From Magnetospirillum sp. 15-1 (lineage in GTDB: Bacteria; Pseudomonadota; Alphaproteobacteria; Rhodospirillales; Magnetospirillaceae): 64,000 bases of DNA. The position numbers and the translations under genes are program-made. Positions 43,024-51,471 of the stretch are shown here, piece after piece. Location of the stretch: contig NZ_FXXN01000027.1 of NCBI RefSeq assembly GCF_900184795.1, positions 533,336-597,335 on the forward strand, given 5' to 3'. The notes beneath the pieces are model-generated. The model saw nothing but the letters and a program-made list of their open reading frames with translations, ran no database searches and was not told the origin of the DNA. Positions within the stretch are counted from its first letter, which is position 1, and the number at the start of each line of letters is the position of its first letter.

Positions 43024-44703
43024 ATGGCGGAAAAGGACGATCTCGGCAGGTCGAGCGACATGTACGTCGCCTTCGCCTTCGCGGCCGCCGACGTTCTTCT
43101 TGAACTGGATTACCAGGGCAAGACCGCCTTCGCGGTGGGCGCCGCCATGGCCCTGCTGGGGCGTGGCGCCCGCGCCCTGACCGGTCAGCCGCTGTCGGCC
43201 ATCATCCATCCCGGCGACCACACCGCGCTTTCCCAGGCCCTGAAGCAGATGGCCGGCGGCGAGCGGGTGCGCAACGCCGTGCTGCGCGTGCTGCGTCCCG
43301 ACGGCAAGGCGGCCGAGGTGACGCTGTCCGGCTATCGTCATCCCAGCACTCCCGACCGCCTGATGGTGGCGCTGGGCCATCCCGGCGGCTTCCATGCCCA
43401 CAAGGAAGATCGGGTGGGCGGGAGCGGGCTGCTGGACAAGGACAGCTTCCAGGCCATGGCGTCGAGCCTGCTGGAAAGCGCCGCGCCGGACGAGCCCTAC
43501 CAACTGACCCTGGTCGAGCTGCCCAAGATCGACGCGCTCTCCGGCGATGCCGAGGCCCAGGAAGCCCTGACCACCGAATTGAGCACCCGACTGAGGGCGC
43601 TGTCGGTGGGCGGCGACGGTGTCGGCCAACTGGACGACGGCAAGTTCGGCGTGCTGCATTCGGCGTCGGTCTCGGCCGAATCCATCAACAAGTCGGTGAC
43701 CCAGGCGGCCGCCGTGGTGCTGCCCGACGCGCCGCCCATCCATGCCACCCTGGCCACCCTGATGCTGGACGTGACCGACGTGCCGCCGGAAGAGGCGGCC
43801 CGCGCGCTCACCTACACGCTCAACCGCTTCGCCATGGAGGCGGAGAGCGGCGGCAACCTCGCCGACCTGATGAAGGACCTGCAGCCCCGCCTGTCGGCGA
43901 CGGTCAAGCAGATGAACGACGTGCGCAACACCGTGGTGGGCGGCGACTTCGACCTGATGTTCCAGCCCATCGTCGATTTGTGGACCGGCGTGGTCCATCA
44001 TTTCGAGTGTCTGGTGCGCTTCAAGGGCGAGGACAACAAGTCGCCCTACGAGACCGTGACCTTCGCCGAGGATACCGGCATGGTCGGCATGCTCGACATG
44101 GCGCTGCTGGAGCGCGCCATCAAGTTCATGCGCTCCACCGTCGCCAACACCGAATCCCTGCGCTTCGCCGTCAATCTGTCGGGCTATTCCCTGTCCGATC
44201 CCTCGGTGGTCAGGAAGCTCAAGGAAATCCTCACCACCACCGCCGACCTGCGCAAGCGGCTGGTGTTCGAGATGACCGAATCCGCCCAGGTCCGCGACCT
44301 GAAGGCGGTCAACGACGTCATCCAGCTGATCCGCAAGCAGGGGCACGAGGTCTGCCTGGACGATTTCGGCGCCGGCCATGCCGCCTTCCACTATCTGCGC
44401 GCCTTGAAGGTGGACAACGTCAAGATCGACGGCTCCTACATCAAGGACGCCATGCGCAACAACGAGGACGTCTCGTTCATCAAGGCCATCGTCGGCCTGT
44501 GCACCGAACTGGGCGTCACCACCACCGCCGAATATGTGGAAGACGCCGAGACCGCCAATTTGCTGAAGCTCTTGAAGGTCCGCTTCGGCCAGGGCTGGTA
44601 TTTCGGCAAGCCGCTCCGTCCGTCGTCGGACGATATCCGCACCGCCTGGCGGACCCCGACGCTCGGCTGGAACAAGGGGCTGCTCTACTTTACCAAAGCT
44701 TAG
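43024..44703 (+). CDS. PAS - degenerate GGDEF - EAL-type signalling protein
   Basis: 559 aa, soluble. The N-terminal ~120 residues form a PAS-like domain (LIHPGDHTAL-type segment IIHPGDHTALSQAL). The middle part holds a degenerate cyclase fold in which GQLDDGKFGVLH stands where RxGGDEF is expected. From about 305 an EAL domain follows: FQPIVDLWTGVVHHFECLVRF (ECL instead of EAL), FEMTES, CLDDFGAGHAAF and VKIDGSYI. Retained acidic residues leave phosphodiesterase activity possible. ATG 43024 fits the SD GAGGGG better than ATG 43018. Confidence 0.85.
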   Translation: MAEKDDLGRSSDMYVAFAFAAADVLLELDYQGKTAFAVGAAMALLGRGARALTGQPLSAIIHPGDHTALSQALKQMAGGERVRNAVLRVLRPDGKAAEVTLSGYRHPSTPDRLMVALGHPGGFHAHKEDRVGGSGLLDKDSFQAMASSLLESAAPDEPYQLTLVELPKIDALSGDAEAQEALTTELSTRLRALSVGGDGVGQLDDGKFGVLHSASVSAESINKSVTQAAAVVLPDAPPIHATLATLMLDVTDVPPEEAARALTYTLNRFAMEAESGGNLADLMKDLQPRLSATVKQMNDVRNTVVGGDFDLMFQPIVDLWTGVVHHFECLVRFKGEDNKSPYETVTFAEDTGMVGMLDMALLERAIKFMRSTVANTESLRFAVNLSGYSLSDPSVVRKLKEILTTTADLRKRLVFEMTESAQVRDLKAVNDVIQLIRKQGHEVCLDDFGAGHAAFHYLRALKVDNVKIDGSYIKDAMRNNEDVSFIKAIVGLCTELGVTTTAEYVEDAETANLLKLLKVRFGQGWYFGKPLRPSSDDIRTAWRTPTLGWNKGLLYFTKA

Positions 44704-44709
44704 GCCGTC

Positions 44710-46275
44710 ATGGGACGCGTGGCCGGGTTGCTCCTTGCCCCGCTGCTGATCTGGGCCCCGCTGCTGTTCTGGCTGGCCGCTTGCGCCCCCATGGGGGCCG
44801 ATGAGGCCCGGCCGCTTTCCTCCGCCTTCGACCGTCCGTTCGAGACCACCCTGGGCCGCGCCTTCGCCGACGAGCAGGCCCGCCGGCCCGGCGAAAGCGG
44901 CTTTCGCCTGCTCAACAACGGCGTGGGCGCCCTGATGACGCGGGCCGCCCTGATCGACCGGGCCGAGCGCAGCGTCGATTTCCAGACTTTCATCTTCGAT
45001 GCCGACGAGGTCGGCGCCTTCATCCTCGACCACCTGATCGCGGCGGCGCGGCGCGGGGTGCGGGTCCGCATCCTGCTCGACGATTACGAACTGGGGCTGG
45101 AGGACGGGCTGCTGGCCCGCCTGGATGCCGAGCCCAATGTGGAGGTGCGGCTGTTCAACCCCTTCCCCGACCGGGCGCGCTGGACCCGCTCGGTTCAGAT
45201 GGTGTGGAACATGGACCGCCTGGGGCGGCGCATGCACAACAAGGTGCTGGTGGCCGACGGGCAACTGGCCTTGCTGGGCGGGCGCAATGTCTCCAACCAT
45301 TATTTCGAAGGGCCGTCCGAGTCCAATTTCCGCGATATCGAACTGCTGGCGGCGGGGCCGGCGGCGGCCCAGGCGGCATCCAGCTTCGATGCCTTCTGGA
45401 ACTCCCCCATGGTCGGCGCGGTGCGGGCCTTCGGTCGCCCGCCCGACGGCGAGGCGCTGGACCGGCTGCTGTCGCTGCTGGCCGGGACCAGCGGTCCGGC
45501 GGTGGAGTACGTGCGCAGCCACGACCAGTTCTTCGAGCGGGTGGCCAGCCCGGCCAACATGATCTGGGCTCCCGCCCGGGTGGTGGCCGAGCCGCCCGAC
45601 CGCCAGCCCGAGGGGGCGGCCAAGTCCTCGGCCGAGATCGCCCGCGCCAATGCTATCGCCCGTCAGGCCGCCCGGCGCGAGGCGGTGTACGAAAGCGCCT
45701 ATTTCATTCCCGGCGACAAGGGCGTCCAGGTGCTGGGCGATCTGGTGCGGCGCGGCGTGGACGTCACCGTGCTGACCAATTCCCTGGCCGCCACCGACGT
45801 GGTGGCGGTGCACGCCGTCTACTCGCTCTACCGCCCGGCGCTGCTCGAGGCCGGGGTGCATCTGTTCGAGTACCGCGTCGACGCCAGGCGCCCCGAGCCG
45901 GCCGGCCAGCGTGTCCGTCTGGGCCGCTCGGACTCCGGCCTGCATGCCAAGATCGTCGTCTACGACCGGGCCATGGTGTGGGTGGGCAGCGCCAATTTCG
46001 ATCCCCGCTCGCGCCACCTCAACACCGAGATCGGGGTGATGATCGACAGTGCCGAACTGGCGGAAAAAGTGCTGGCCGGCATCCAGCGGGACTTCGCCCC
46101 CGACCAGTCGTGGCGGCTGGAGCCCAATCCCGGCGCCGCCACCGGCCCCGTGGCCTGGGTGGGCGAGCGGGACGGCGTCATGCTCCGCCTGGAGACCGAA
46201 CCGGACGGCGATCCCTGGCGGGGCCTGAAGACTCTGTTCTATTCGGTGCTGCCGGGGGTCGAGGAGCTTCTTTAG
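44710..46275 (+). CDS. Phospholipase D-family lipoprotein (cardiolipin synthase-like)
   Basis: 521 aa with an N-terminal hydrophobic segment and lipobox LAAC (Cys near 25). Two HKD motifs are complete: HNKVLVADGQLALLGGRN (about 178) and HAKIVVYDRAMVWVGSANFD (about 416), so the active site of the phosphatidyltransferase/PLD fold is intact. Together with the lipid anchor this fits the YmdC/ClsC-type or periplasmic PLD group. It lies 6 bp after the EAL gene and may be co-transcribed. Confidence 0.88.
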   Translation: MGRVAGLLLAPLLIWAPLLFWLAACAPMGADEARPLSSAFDRPFETTLGRAFADEQARRPGESGFRLLNNGVGALMTRAALIDRAERSVDFQTFIFDADEVGAFILDHLIAAARRGVRVRILLDDYELGLEDGLLARLDAEPNVEVRLFNPFPDRARWTRSVQMVWNMDRLGRRMHNKVLVADGQLALLGGRNVSNHYFEGPSESNFRDIELLAAGPAAAQAASSFDAFWNSPMVGAVRAFGRPPDGEALDRLLSLLAGTSGPAVEYVRSHDQFFERVASPANMIWAPARVVAEPPDRQPEGAAKSSAEIARANAIARQAARREAVYESAYFIPGDKGVQVLGDLVRRGVDVTVLTNSLAATDVVAVHAVYSLYRPALLEAGVHLFEYRVDARRPEPAGQRVRLGRSDSGLHAKIVVYDRAMVWVGSANFDPRSRHLNTEIGVMIDSAELAEKVLAGIQRDFAPDQSWRLEPNPGAATGPVAWVGERDGVMLRLETEPDGDPWRGLKTLFYSVLPGVEELL

Positions 46276-46310
46276 TTTCCCCGCCCGCCGGTTTCGGCTA
46301 TCCATGAACC

Positions 46311-47225
46311 ATGTCCTCGTCCCAGACCCTTCAGGGCGACATACCGGTCGGCAACTGGATCGACCGCTACGTCCCCGCCGCCGCCCGGCCCTATTTCCGT
46401 CTGATGCGCCTCGATCGGCCCATCGGCACCTGGCTGCTGCTGTTCCCCTGCTGGTGGAGCATCGCCCTGGCCGGGTCGGGCTGGCCCGATCCGTGGCTGT
46501 TCGCGCTGTTCGCCATCGGCGCGGTGGTGATGCGCGGGGCGGGATGTACCTTCAACGACTGGGCCGACCGGGATTTCGATGGAAAGGTGGCGCGCACCGC
46601 CACCCGGCCCATCCCGTCGGGCGCCGTCAGTCCCACGCAGGCCCTGGCCTTCCTGGGGCTGCAGTTGCTGACCGGCCTCGCCATACTGATGCAGCTCAAC
46701 ACCTTCGCCATCGCGGTGGGCATCGCCTCGCTGCTGCTGGTCTTCCCCTATCCCTTCATGAAGCGCATCACCTACTGGCCGCAGGCCTGGCTGGGGCTGA
46801 CCTTCAATTGGGGGGCGCTGCTGGGCTGGGCGGCGGTGCAGGGGCACATGGGCCTGCCGGCCCTGTTGCTCTACGTCGCCGGGCCGTTCTGGACGCTGGG
46901 CTACGACACCATCTATGCCCACCAGGACAAGGAGGACGACGCCCTGATCGGCGTGAAGTCCACCGCGCTGCGCCTGGGCGACGATACGGTGAAGTGGCTG
47001 TGGCTGTTCTATCCCATGACCCTGGCCCTGATCGGTGCCGCCGGCTGGACGGCCGGCCTCTCCTGGGCGTTCTGGCCGGGCCTCGCCCTGGCCGGCGGCC
47101 ATCTGCTGTGGCAGATCGGGAAGGTCGACATCCATGATGGCGCCGACTGCCTGGACAAGTTCAAGTCCAACCGCCATTTCGGCTGGCTGGTGCTTCTGGC
47201 CATCGTAGCGGGGAAGGTGCTGTAG
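46311..47225 (+). CDS. ubiA: 4-hydroxybenzoate octaprenyltransferase
   Basis: An integral membrane enzyme that prenylates 4-hydroxybenzoate in ubiquinone synthesis. Motifs: LMRLDRPIGTWLLLFPC, the Asp-rich site FNDWADRDFDGKVARTATRP, and the second site YDTIYAHQDKEDD. Seven to nine helices are visible. It has 304 aa, normal length. ATG 46311 was chosen. It follows the PLD gene by 35 bp. Confidence 0.96.
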   Translation: MSSSQTLQGDIPVGNWIDRYVPAAARPYFRLMRLDRPIGTWLLLFPCWWSIALAGSGWPDPWLFALFAIGAVVMRGAGCTFNDWADRDFDGKVARTATRPIPSGAVSPTQALAFLGLQLLTGLAILMQLNTFAIAVGIASLLLVFPYPFMKRITYWPQAWLGLTFNWGALLGWAAVQGHMGLPALLLYVAGPFWTLGYDTIYAHQDKEDDALIGVKSTALRLGDDTVKWLWLFYPMTLALIGAAGWTAGLSWAFWPGLALAGGHLLWQIGKVDIHDGADCLDKFKSNRHFGWLVLLAIVAGKVL

Positions 47226-47286
47226 CGCCTTCACGCTTGCGAACCAAGGGAAACCACGCCAAGTTATTGGCGGAAGGAGATCGGTT

Positions 47287-47544
47287 GTGTCCGAGCGTAA
47301 AGGCGGTTCCTGGGCGAAGGCATTGTATCGAGGGTTCCTCGATGGCTTGGCCGCGCCGACTCTGCTGGTGGAGCCCCCCCAAGGGAGCCGGAAATACGCC
47401 GAGCGCGATAGCCGGCCCGTCAGGATATCCGCTATCGCCGATCAGGCTTTTCGGGGTGTTTACAATGAATTTGGCCCAAGGGGCGGTGCAGGCGGGGTGA
47501 TGGCCGTACGACAGGGTGAGTCATTTCGCAAGGCCGGCAAATAA
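47287..47544 (+). CDS. Small hypothetical protein, 85 aa
   Basis: GTG 47287 has a good SD (AAGGAGA, 8 nt away). The product is polar, with Gly/Arg-rich segments (SWAKALYRGFLDGLAAPTLL, then VRISAIADQAFRGVYNEFG) and no signal peptide. Its stop shares a base with the next start (TAATG), so it is coupled to the DUF2335-like gene. No family is recognised. Composition is a little less GC-rich than its neighbours. Confidence 0.65.
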   Translation: MSERKGGSWAKALYRGFLDGLAAPTLLVEPPQGSRKYAERDSRPVRISAIADQAFRGVYNEFGPRGGAGGVMAVRQGESFRKAGK

Positions 47545-48011
47545 TGGAGCCAGTCGGTCCTGTGCCCAATTCGTTGCCTTCCAGGATTGAAGAGGACCTA
47601 AGGACCCAGCTGCAGGGAAAACTTCCCGAGGCCGATCTCGTTTCGGTCATGTCGCTGGTCCACGCCCTTGTCGTCAATGTTCAACAGAACTATCACCTGA
47701 CCCAACGTTCCGACCTTTATGCGGACGAGGCCGAAAAGCTGGAGCTTCTTGTTCCCGGGTTCGGGGCGAAATATGCCGATGCTCTGATCCGCGGTATCCA
47801 TCATCAGATCGAGTGGGAGAAGGAGGATCAGGCGATCCTCCGAGAGGGGCAGAAGCGCGGTATGGATTATGGTTTGATCGTCGCCGCCCTCTTGATTATC
47901 GGCGCTGTAATCTGTGGCGTCATGGGGGCGAAGGAAGTGGGTATCGCCCTGGCGGGAGCCTCGGCATTGGGGATGGTTGGCAAGTTCATCGACGGTCGGC
48001 GCCACAAGTGA
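47544..48011 (+). CDS. DUF2335-like small membrane protein, 155 aa
   Basis: The N-terminal ~100 residues are helical and charged (PSRIEEDLRTQLQGKLPEAD, then LLVPGFGAKYADALIRGIHHQIEWE). Two C-terminal hydrophobic helices follow (YGLIVAALLIIGAVICGVMG and VGIALAGASALGMVGKFIDG). This matches the pattern of DUF2335 proteins (GFA...Q.E..., then two TM helices ending near F.GR), which have no established role. It overlaps its neighbours on both sides: TAATG with the 85-aa gene and GTGA with the methyltransferase. Confidence 0.7.
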   Translation: MEPVGPVPNSLPSRIEEDLRTQLQGKLPEADLVSVMSLVHALVVNVQQNYHLTQRSDLYADEAEKLELLVPGFGAKYADALIRGIHHQIEWEKEDQAILREGQKRGMDYGLIVAALLIIGAVICGVMGAKEVGIALAGASALGMVGKFIDGRRHK

Positions 48012-48673
48012 CCCCGGTCTCCGCCACCTACGAGGCCGCCAGCGCCTTTATTCAGGCCAACACGGAAGTCTCCCACCCGCCGGCCTGTCCCGAGATCAAG
48101 CTGTGGACGGCCACCGAGGTGACGCCCTTGTGGGAGGCAACGGAGGAGGCGCTGCTGCGCGTCAACCTGCCGCCGCCCTATTGGGCGTTCTGCTGGGCGG
48201 GCGGGCAGGCGCTGACCCGCTGGGTCCTGGATAACCCTGAGCTGGTGGCGGGCAAGCGGGTGCTGGACTTCGCCGCCGGATCGGGCGTCACCGCCCTGGC
48301 CGCCGCCAAGGTGGGCGCCGCCAGGGTCGAGGCCGCCGAGATCGACACCATGGCCTGCCACGCCATCCGCCTGAACGCCGAACTCAACGGCGTGGCGGTC
48401 GAGGTGCTGGCCGACGATGTGGTGGGGGCGCCCTGCCGCTGGGACGTGGTGATGGCCGGCGACGTCTGTTACGAGGCGCCCATGACCGCCCATATCTGGC
48501 CCTGGCTGGTCCGGTTGGCCGCCGAGGGCGCCACCGTGGTGATGGCCGACCCCGGCCGCGCCTATCTGCCCAAGACCGGCCTGCTGCGGGTCGGACACTA
48601 CACGGTGGTCACCAGCCTGGACCTGGAAGACAAGGCCCAGCGCGACGTGGGCATTTACAAGATCGTCGGCTGA
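48008..48673 (+). CDS. Class I methyltransferase, ETF-beta lysine methyltransferase-like
   Basis: 221 aa with SAM motif I LDFAAGSGVTALAAAKVGA (about 93), LPPPYWAFCWAGGQALTRW and the post-motif DVVMAGDVCYEAP. This matches the METTL20 group, whose bacterial members methylate lysines of electron transfer flavoprotein beta; ribosomal or other targets are also possible. The start is GTG 48008, overlapping the DUF2335-like stop by four bases (GTGA). It converges on the ABC permease gene with a 4-bp gap. Confidence 0.82.
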   Translation: MTPVSATYEAASAFIQANTEVSHPPACPEIKLWTATEVTPLWEATEEALLRVNLPPPYWAFCWAGGQALTRWVLDNPELVAGKRVLDFAAGSGVTALAAAKVGAARVEAAEIDTMACHAIRLNAELNGVAVEVLADDVVGAPCRWDVVMAGDVCYEAPMTAHIWPWLVRLAAEGATVVMADPGRAYLPKTGLLRVGHYTVVTSLDLEDKAQRDVGIYKIVG

Positions 48674-48677
48674 GGCT

Positions 48678-49475
48678 CTATTCCCCCACGTTCAGCAACG
48701 CTCCCCGAACCCGCGCCCCATGCCACGCCCACAGGAACAGGGCGGCCCCCAGCGACAGATAAAGGGCGTCGAGCGCCAGGGCCGAGGCCAGCAGGTCGAT
48801 GCGCATGGTGCCCTCGAACACCACGGCGCGCATGCCCTCGAACACATGGGCGGGCGGCAGCGCCCAGGCCACCGGCTGCAGCCAGGAGGGCAGGGTGGAG
48901 ATGGGGTAGTAGATGCCGGCCAGGGGCGCCATGGCGAAGATCATCACCCAGGCCAGGCTCTCGGCCCCCAGGCCGAAGCGCAGCACCATGGCGGACACCG
49001 CCAGCCCCATGGCCCAGCCGCTGACCATCAGGCAGAACCAGAAGGCCACCAGGGGCGCCCCCAAGGTGAAGATGGAATAGTGATAAAGGGGAATGGCCAG
49101 CAGGGCGGCGGGCAGCACGCCGATCACCGTGCGGATCAGGCTCATGGTCAGCATGGAGACCACCAGTTCGTGCGGCCGCAAGGGGCTGACCGACAGATGC
49201 CCCAGATTGCGCGACCACATCTCCTCGAGGAAGGACAGGGCCACCCCCAGATTGCCGCGGAACATCACGTCCCACAGCAGCACGGCACCGATCAGGATGC
49301 CGCCCGCCTGGGCCACCCAGGTGGAATGCTCGGCGAAGAAGCGGTTGGTGAAACCCCACATCACCATGTTGACGGCGGGCCAGTAGGCCATCTCGAGGAG
49401 GCGCGGCCACGAGCCCTTGAGGATATAGAGGTGCCGCAGGCACATGGCCTCGATGCGGCGGAGCGAGCGACTCAT
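48678..49475 (-). CDS. ABC-2 type exporter permease, 265 aa
   Basis: Six hydrophobic helices with the ABC2 signature arrangement (LEMAYWPAVNMVMWGFTNRF, WMAVLLWDVMFRG-like GAVLLWDVMFRGNLGVALSF, MIFAMAPLAGIYYPISTLPSWLQPVAWALPPAHVFEGMR). This resembles the permeases of polysaccharide, lipid or drug exporters. The ATG (49475) overlaps the ATPase stop by four bases. It is the last gene of a four-gene operon with the ATPase and two EAL-like proteins. Confidence 0.9.
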   Translation of the reverse strand: MSRSLRRIEAMCLRHLYILKGSWPRLLEMAYWPAVNMVMWGFTNRFFAEHSTWVAQAGGILIGAVLLWDVMFRGNLGVALSFLEEMWSRNLGHLSVSPLRPHELVVSMLTMSLIRTVIGVLPAALLAIPLYHYSIFTLGAPLVAFWFCLMVSGWAMGLAVSAMVLRFGLGAESLAWVMIFAMAPLAGIYYPISTLPSWLQPVAWALPPAHVFEGMRAVVFEGTMRIDLLASALALDALYLSLGAALFLWAWHGARVRGALLNVGE

Positions 49476-50215
49476 GACGCCGCCTCCGGCCGCTGGCGGT
49501 CCCGCGCGATGTCCAGGAACACCTCCTCCATGGTGTCGCGGCCGAAGCGCGCGATCAGCGCGGCGGGCGAACCCTGGTCGACGATGCGGCCCTGCTTCAT
49601 CATCAGCACGTGATCGCACATGCGCTCGACCTCGGTCATGTTGTGCGACGCCAGCACGATGGTGGCACCGGTGGCGCGCTGGTAGGAGCGGAACCAGCCC
49701 CGCACCCAGTCGGCGGTGTCGGGGTCGAGCGAGGCGGTGGGTTCGTCCAGCAGCAGCAGGTCGGGCTTGTTGAGCAGCGCCTTGGCCAGGGCGACGCGGG
49801 TCTTCTGCCCCGCCGACAGCTTGCCCGCCGGACGGTCGATGAACTCGGCCAGTTCCAGTTCGTCGCTCAGTTCGGCGATACGGTCCTTCAGATGCTCCAC
49901 CCCGTACAGCCCGCCATAGACCTTGAGGTTCTGGCGCACCGTCAGGCGATGGGGCAGGTCCACATAGGGGCTGGAGAAGTTCATGCGCGGCAGGACGCGG
50001 TAGCGGTGCCGCACCATGTCCTCGCCCAGCACGGTGATGGAGCCCGAGGTGGGCAGCAAGAGGCCGAGCAGCATGGACAGCGTGGTGGTCTTGCCCGCTC
50101 CGTTGCCGCCCAGCAGCGCGGTGGTCGAGCCGGCGGTAATGGTGAAGTCGAGGCCGTCCACGGCCTTGACCGGGCCAAAGCTCTTGTAGAGCGCGCGGAC
50201 CTCTACGGCACTCAA
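49472..50215 (-). CDS. ABC transporter ATP-binding protein, 247 aa
   Basis: Complete nucleotide-binding domain: Walker A GGNGAGKTTT (about 38), a Q-loop region, signature LSAGQKTRVALAKALL, Walker B LLLLDEP (about 163) and H-loop SHNMTE. The best start is TTG 50215, giving LSAVEVRALYKSF and overlapping the upstream EAL-like gene's stop (TTGA). It pairs with the permease at 48678 as an exporter of the ABC-2 class. Confidence 0.92.
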   Translation of the reverse strand: MSAVEVRALYKSFGPVKAVDGLDFTITAGSTTALLGGNGAGKTTTLSMLLGLLLPTSGSITVLGEDMVRHRYRVLPRMNFSSPYVDLPHRLTVRQNLKVYGGLYGVEHLKDRIAELSDELELAEFIDRPAGKLSAGQKTRVALAKALLNKPDLLLLDEPTASLDPDTADWVRGWFRSYQRATGATIVLASHNMTEVERMCDHVLMMKQGRIVDQGSPAALIARFGRDTMEEVFLDIARDRQRPEAAS

Positions 50216-51471
50216 GCTCTGGGCCGCGCCCGCAGGCCCCGCTTGCGCGGGTCGCCCTGCACCATGGATTCGATATGACGGCCCTGGAACAGGGTGATGC
50301 CGACCGAATGGCCGTATTCGATGCCGGCCTGGTTGTCGCAGCGGCACAGGATGATGCGGGTGACGCCGATGCGCCGCAGCGCCTCGGTCTTCTTGTCCTT
50401 TTCCTCGGTCAGAGAGGGGTCCCACACCAGCTTGATCAGATCGGCGCCCAGGCGCTCGCGATCAACGAAGGGCAACTGCGAATAGGTCAGGCCGTCGATA
50501 CAGATGCGATAGCCGCGATCATGGGCGAAGTCCCGGGCGAAGAGATAGCCGCCCAGATCGGCGAAGATGTCCACCTTCTGCAGTTCCAGCACGATGGTGC
50601 CGCGCATGCCCGCCTTGACGTTGTCGTCGAACACCAGGAATTCGGGGCTGAGGATGGTGGAGACGTTGAGGTTGATGCTGATGTCGCCTTCCAGGGTGCG
50701 GTCGTCGTGCTTGTTCAGCATGGACAGCACGCGGCGGTCCAGGGTCTCGGTCAATTGCTGGAACAGCCAGGGACTGGAATTGACGTTGACGCTGGGAAAC
50801 AGGGTCTGGCGCAGGTCGGCGATGGAGATGAACAGCTCGTGGAATACCGGGGCGGGCGGCGACTTGCCCACCACGGCGCACACCGCCTGACGGCGCATCA
50901 GGTTGGCGAGGTCGGCCTGTCCCAGCGAGGATTCCACCCGGTGCAGCAATTCCGGGGTGAAGGGGCTGCCCTTGGGCTTGTTCGCTTGGAACTTGGCTTC
51001 CTGGGCGCTCTTTTCCGAGGCGGCGTGGCGTTTGGCGTTTTCCTCCTGGACCATCTTCTGGGCCAGGGCCAGCAGCATGTCGTATTCGCGGTCGAGCGAG
51101 TACCAGGTGCAGAACAGCGGCTGGCGGGTGCGCTGTTCCTCCATCACCAGGGGGTCGTCCGAGAACAGGAAGCGCAGCTTGACCACCGACGCTTCGATCT
51201 CGTCCTGGGCCTGGGCCTTGTAGATGACCATCAGATCGGAATTGGCCAGGGTGAACACCTGTGCCTGCATCAGCTTGACCAACTGCTCGAAGGTGTTGCC
51301 GGCGATGCGGGTATGGTGCTCGCGCCGGTTCTGGGCGGCCAGCCCCGACAGGTGGACATGCACGGCCCGGCGGTCGTGGCGGTGGCGCTCCAGCCGGTGG
51401 ACGTAGTCGAGCAGCAGGCTTTCCTGGCTGTTGGGCCGGGGTATCCCCCCGGACGGCGGCGCATTCATCAT
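50212..51471 (-). CDS. Degenerate EAL-type signalling protein B, 419 aa
   Basis: Two parts. Residues about 10-115 resemble a nucleotide-cyclase-like fold without catalytic residues (VHVHLSGLAAQN, QVFTLANSDLMVIYK). From about 175 an EAL-like barrel follows: SINLNVSTILSPEFL, VLELQKVDIF, GYRICIDGL, DLIKLVWDPSL and GITLFQGRHIESM. The EAL motif and metal-binding acids are absent, so no phosphodiesterase activity is expected. A charged linker (about 140-175) separates the halves. Its product is a paralogue of the protein encoded at 51471, and its ATG overlaps that gene's stop. Confidence 0.85.
   Translation of the reverse strand: MMNAPPSGGIPRPNSQESLLLDYVHRLERHRHDRRAVHVHLSGLAAQNRREHHTRIAGNTFEQLVKLMQAQVFTLANSDLMVIYKAQAQDEIEASVVKLRFLFSDDPLVMEEQRTRQPLFCTWYSLDREYDMLLALAQKMVQEENAKRHAASEKSAQEAKFQANKPKGSPFTPELLHRVESSLGQADLANLMRRQAVCAVVGKSPPAPVFHELFISIADLRQTLFPSVNVNSSPWLFQQLTETLDRRVLSMLNKHDDRTLEGDISINLNVSTILSPEFLVFDDNVKAGMRGTIVLELQKVDIFADLGGYLFARDFAHDRGYRICIDGLTYSQLPFVDRERLGADLIKLVWDPSLTEEKDKKTEALRRIGVTRIILCRCDNQAGIEYGHSVGITLFQGRHIESMVQGDPRKRGLRARPRA

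Noticed and set aside
40378-46305. Very long open frame on the minus strand (1975 codons)
   Set aside because: It is antisense to gcvPA, gcvPB, an EAL protein and a PLD protein, all with clear motifs. Its His/Gly/Gln-rich composition is typical of GC-rich shadow frames.
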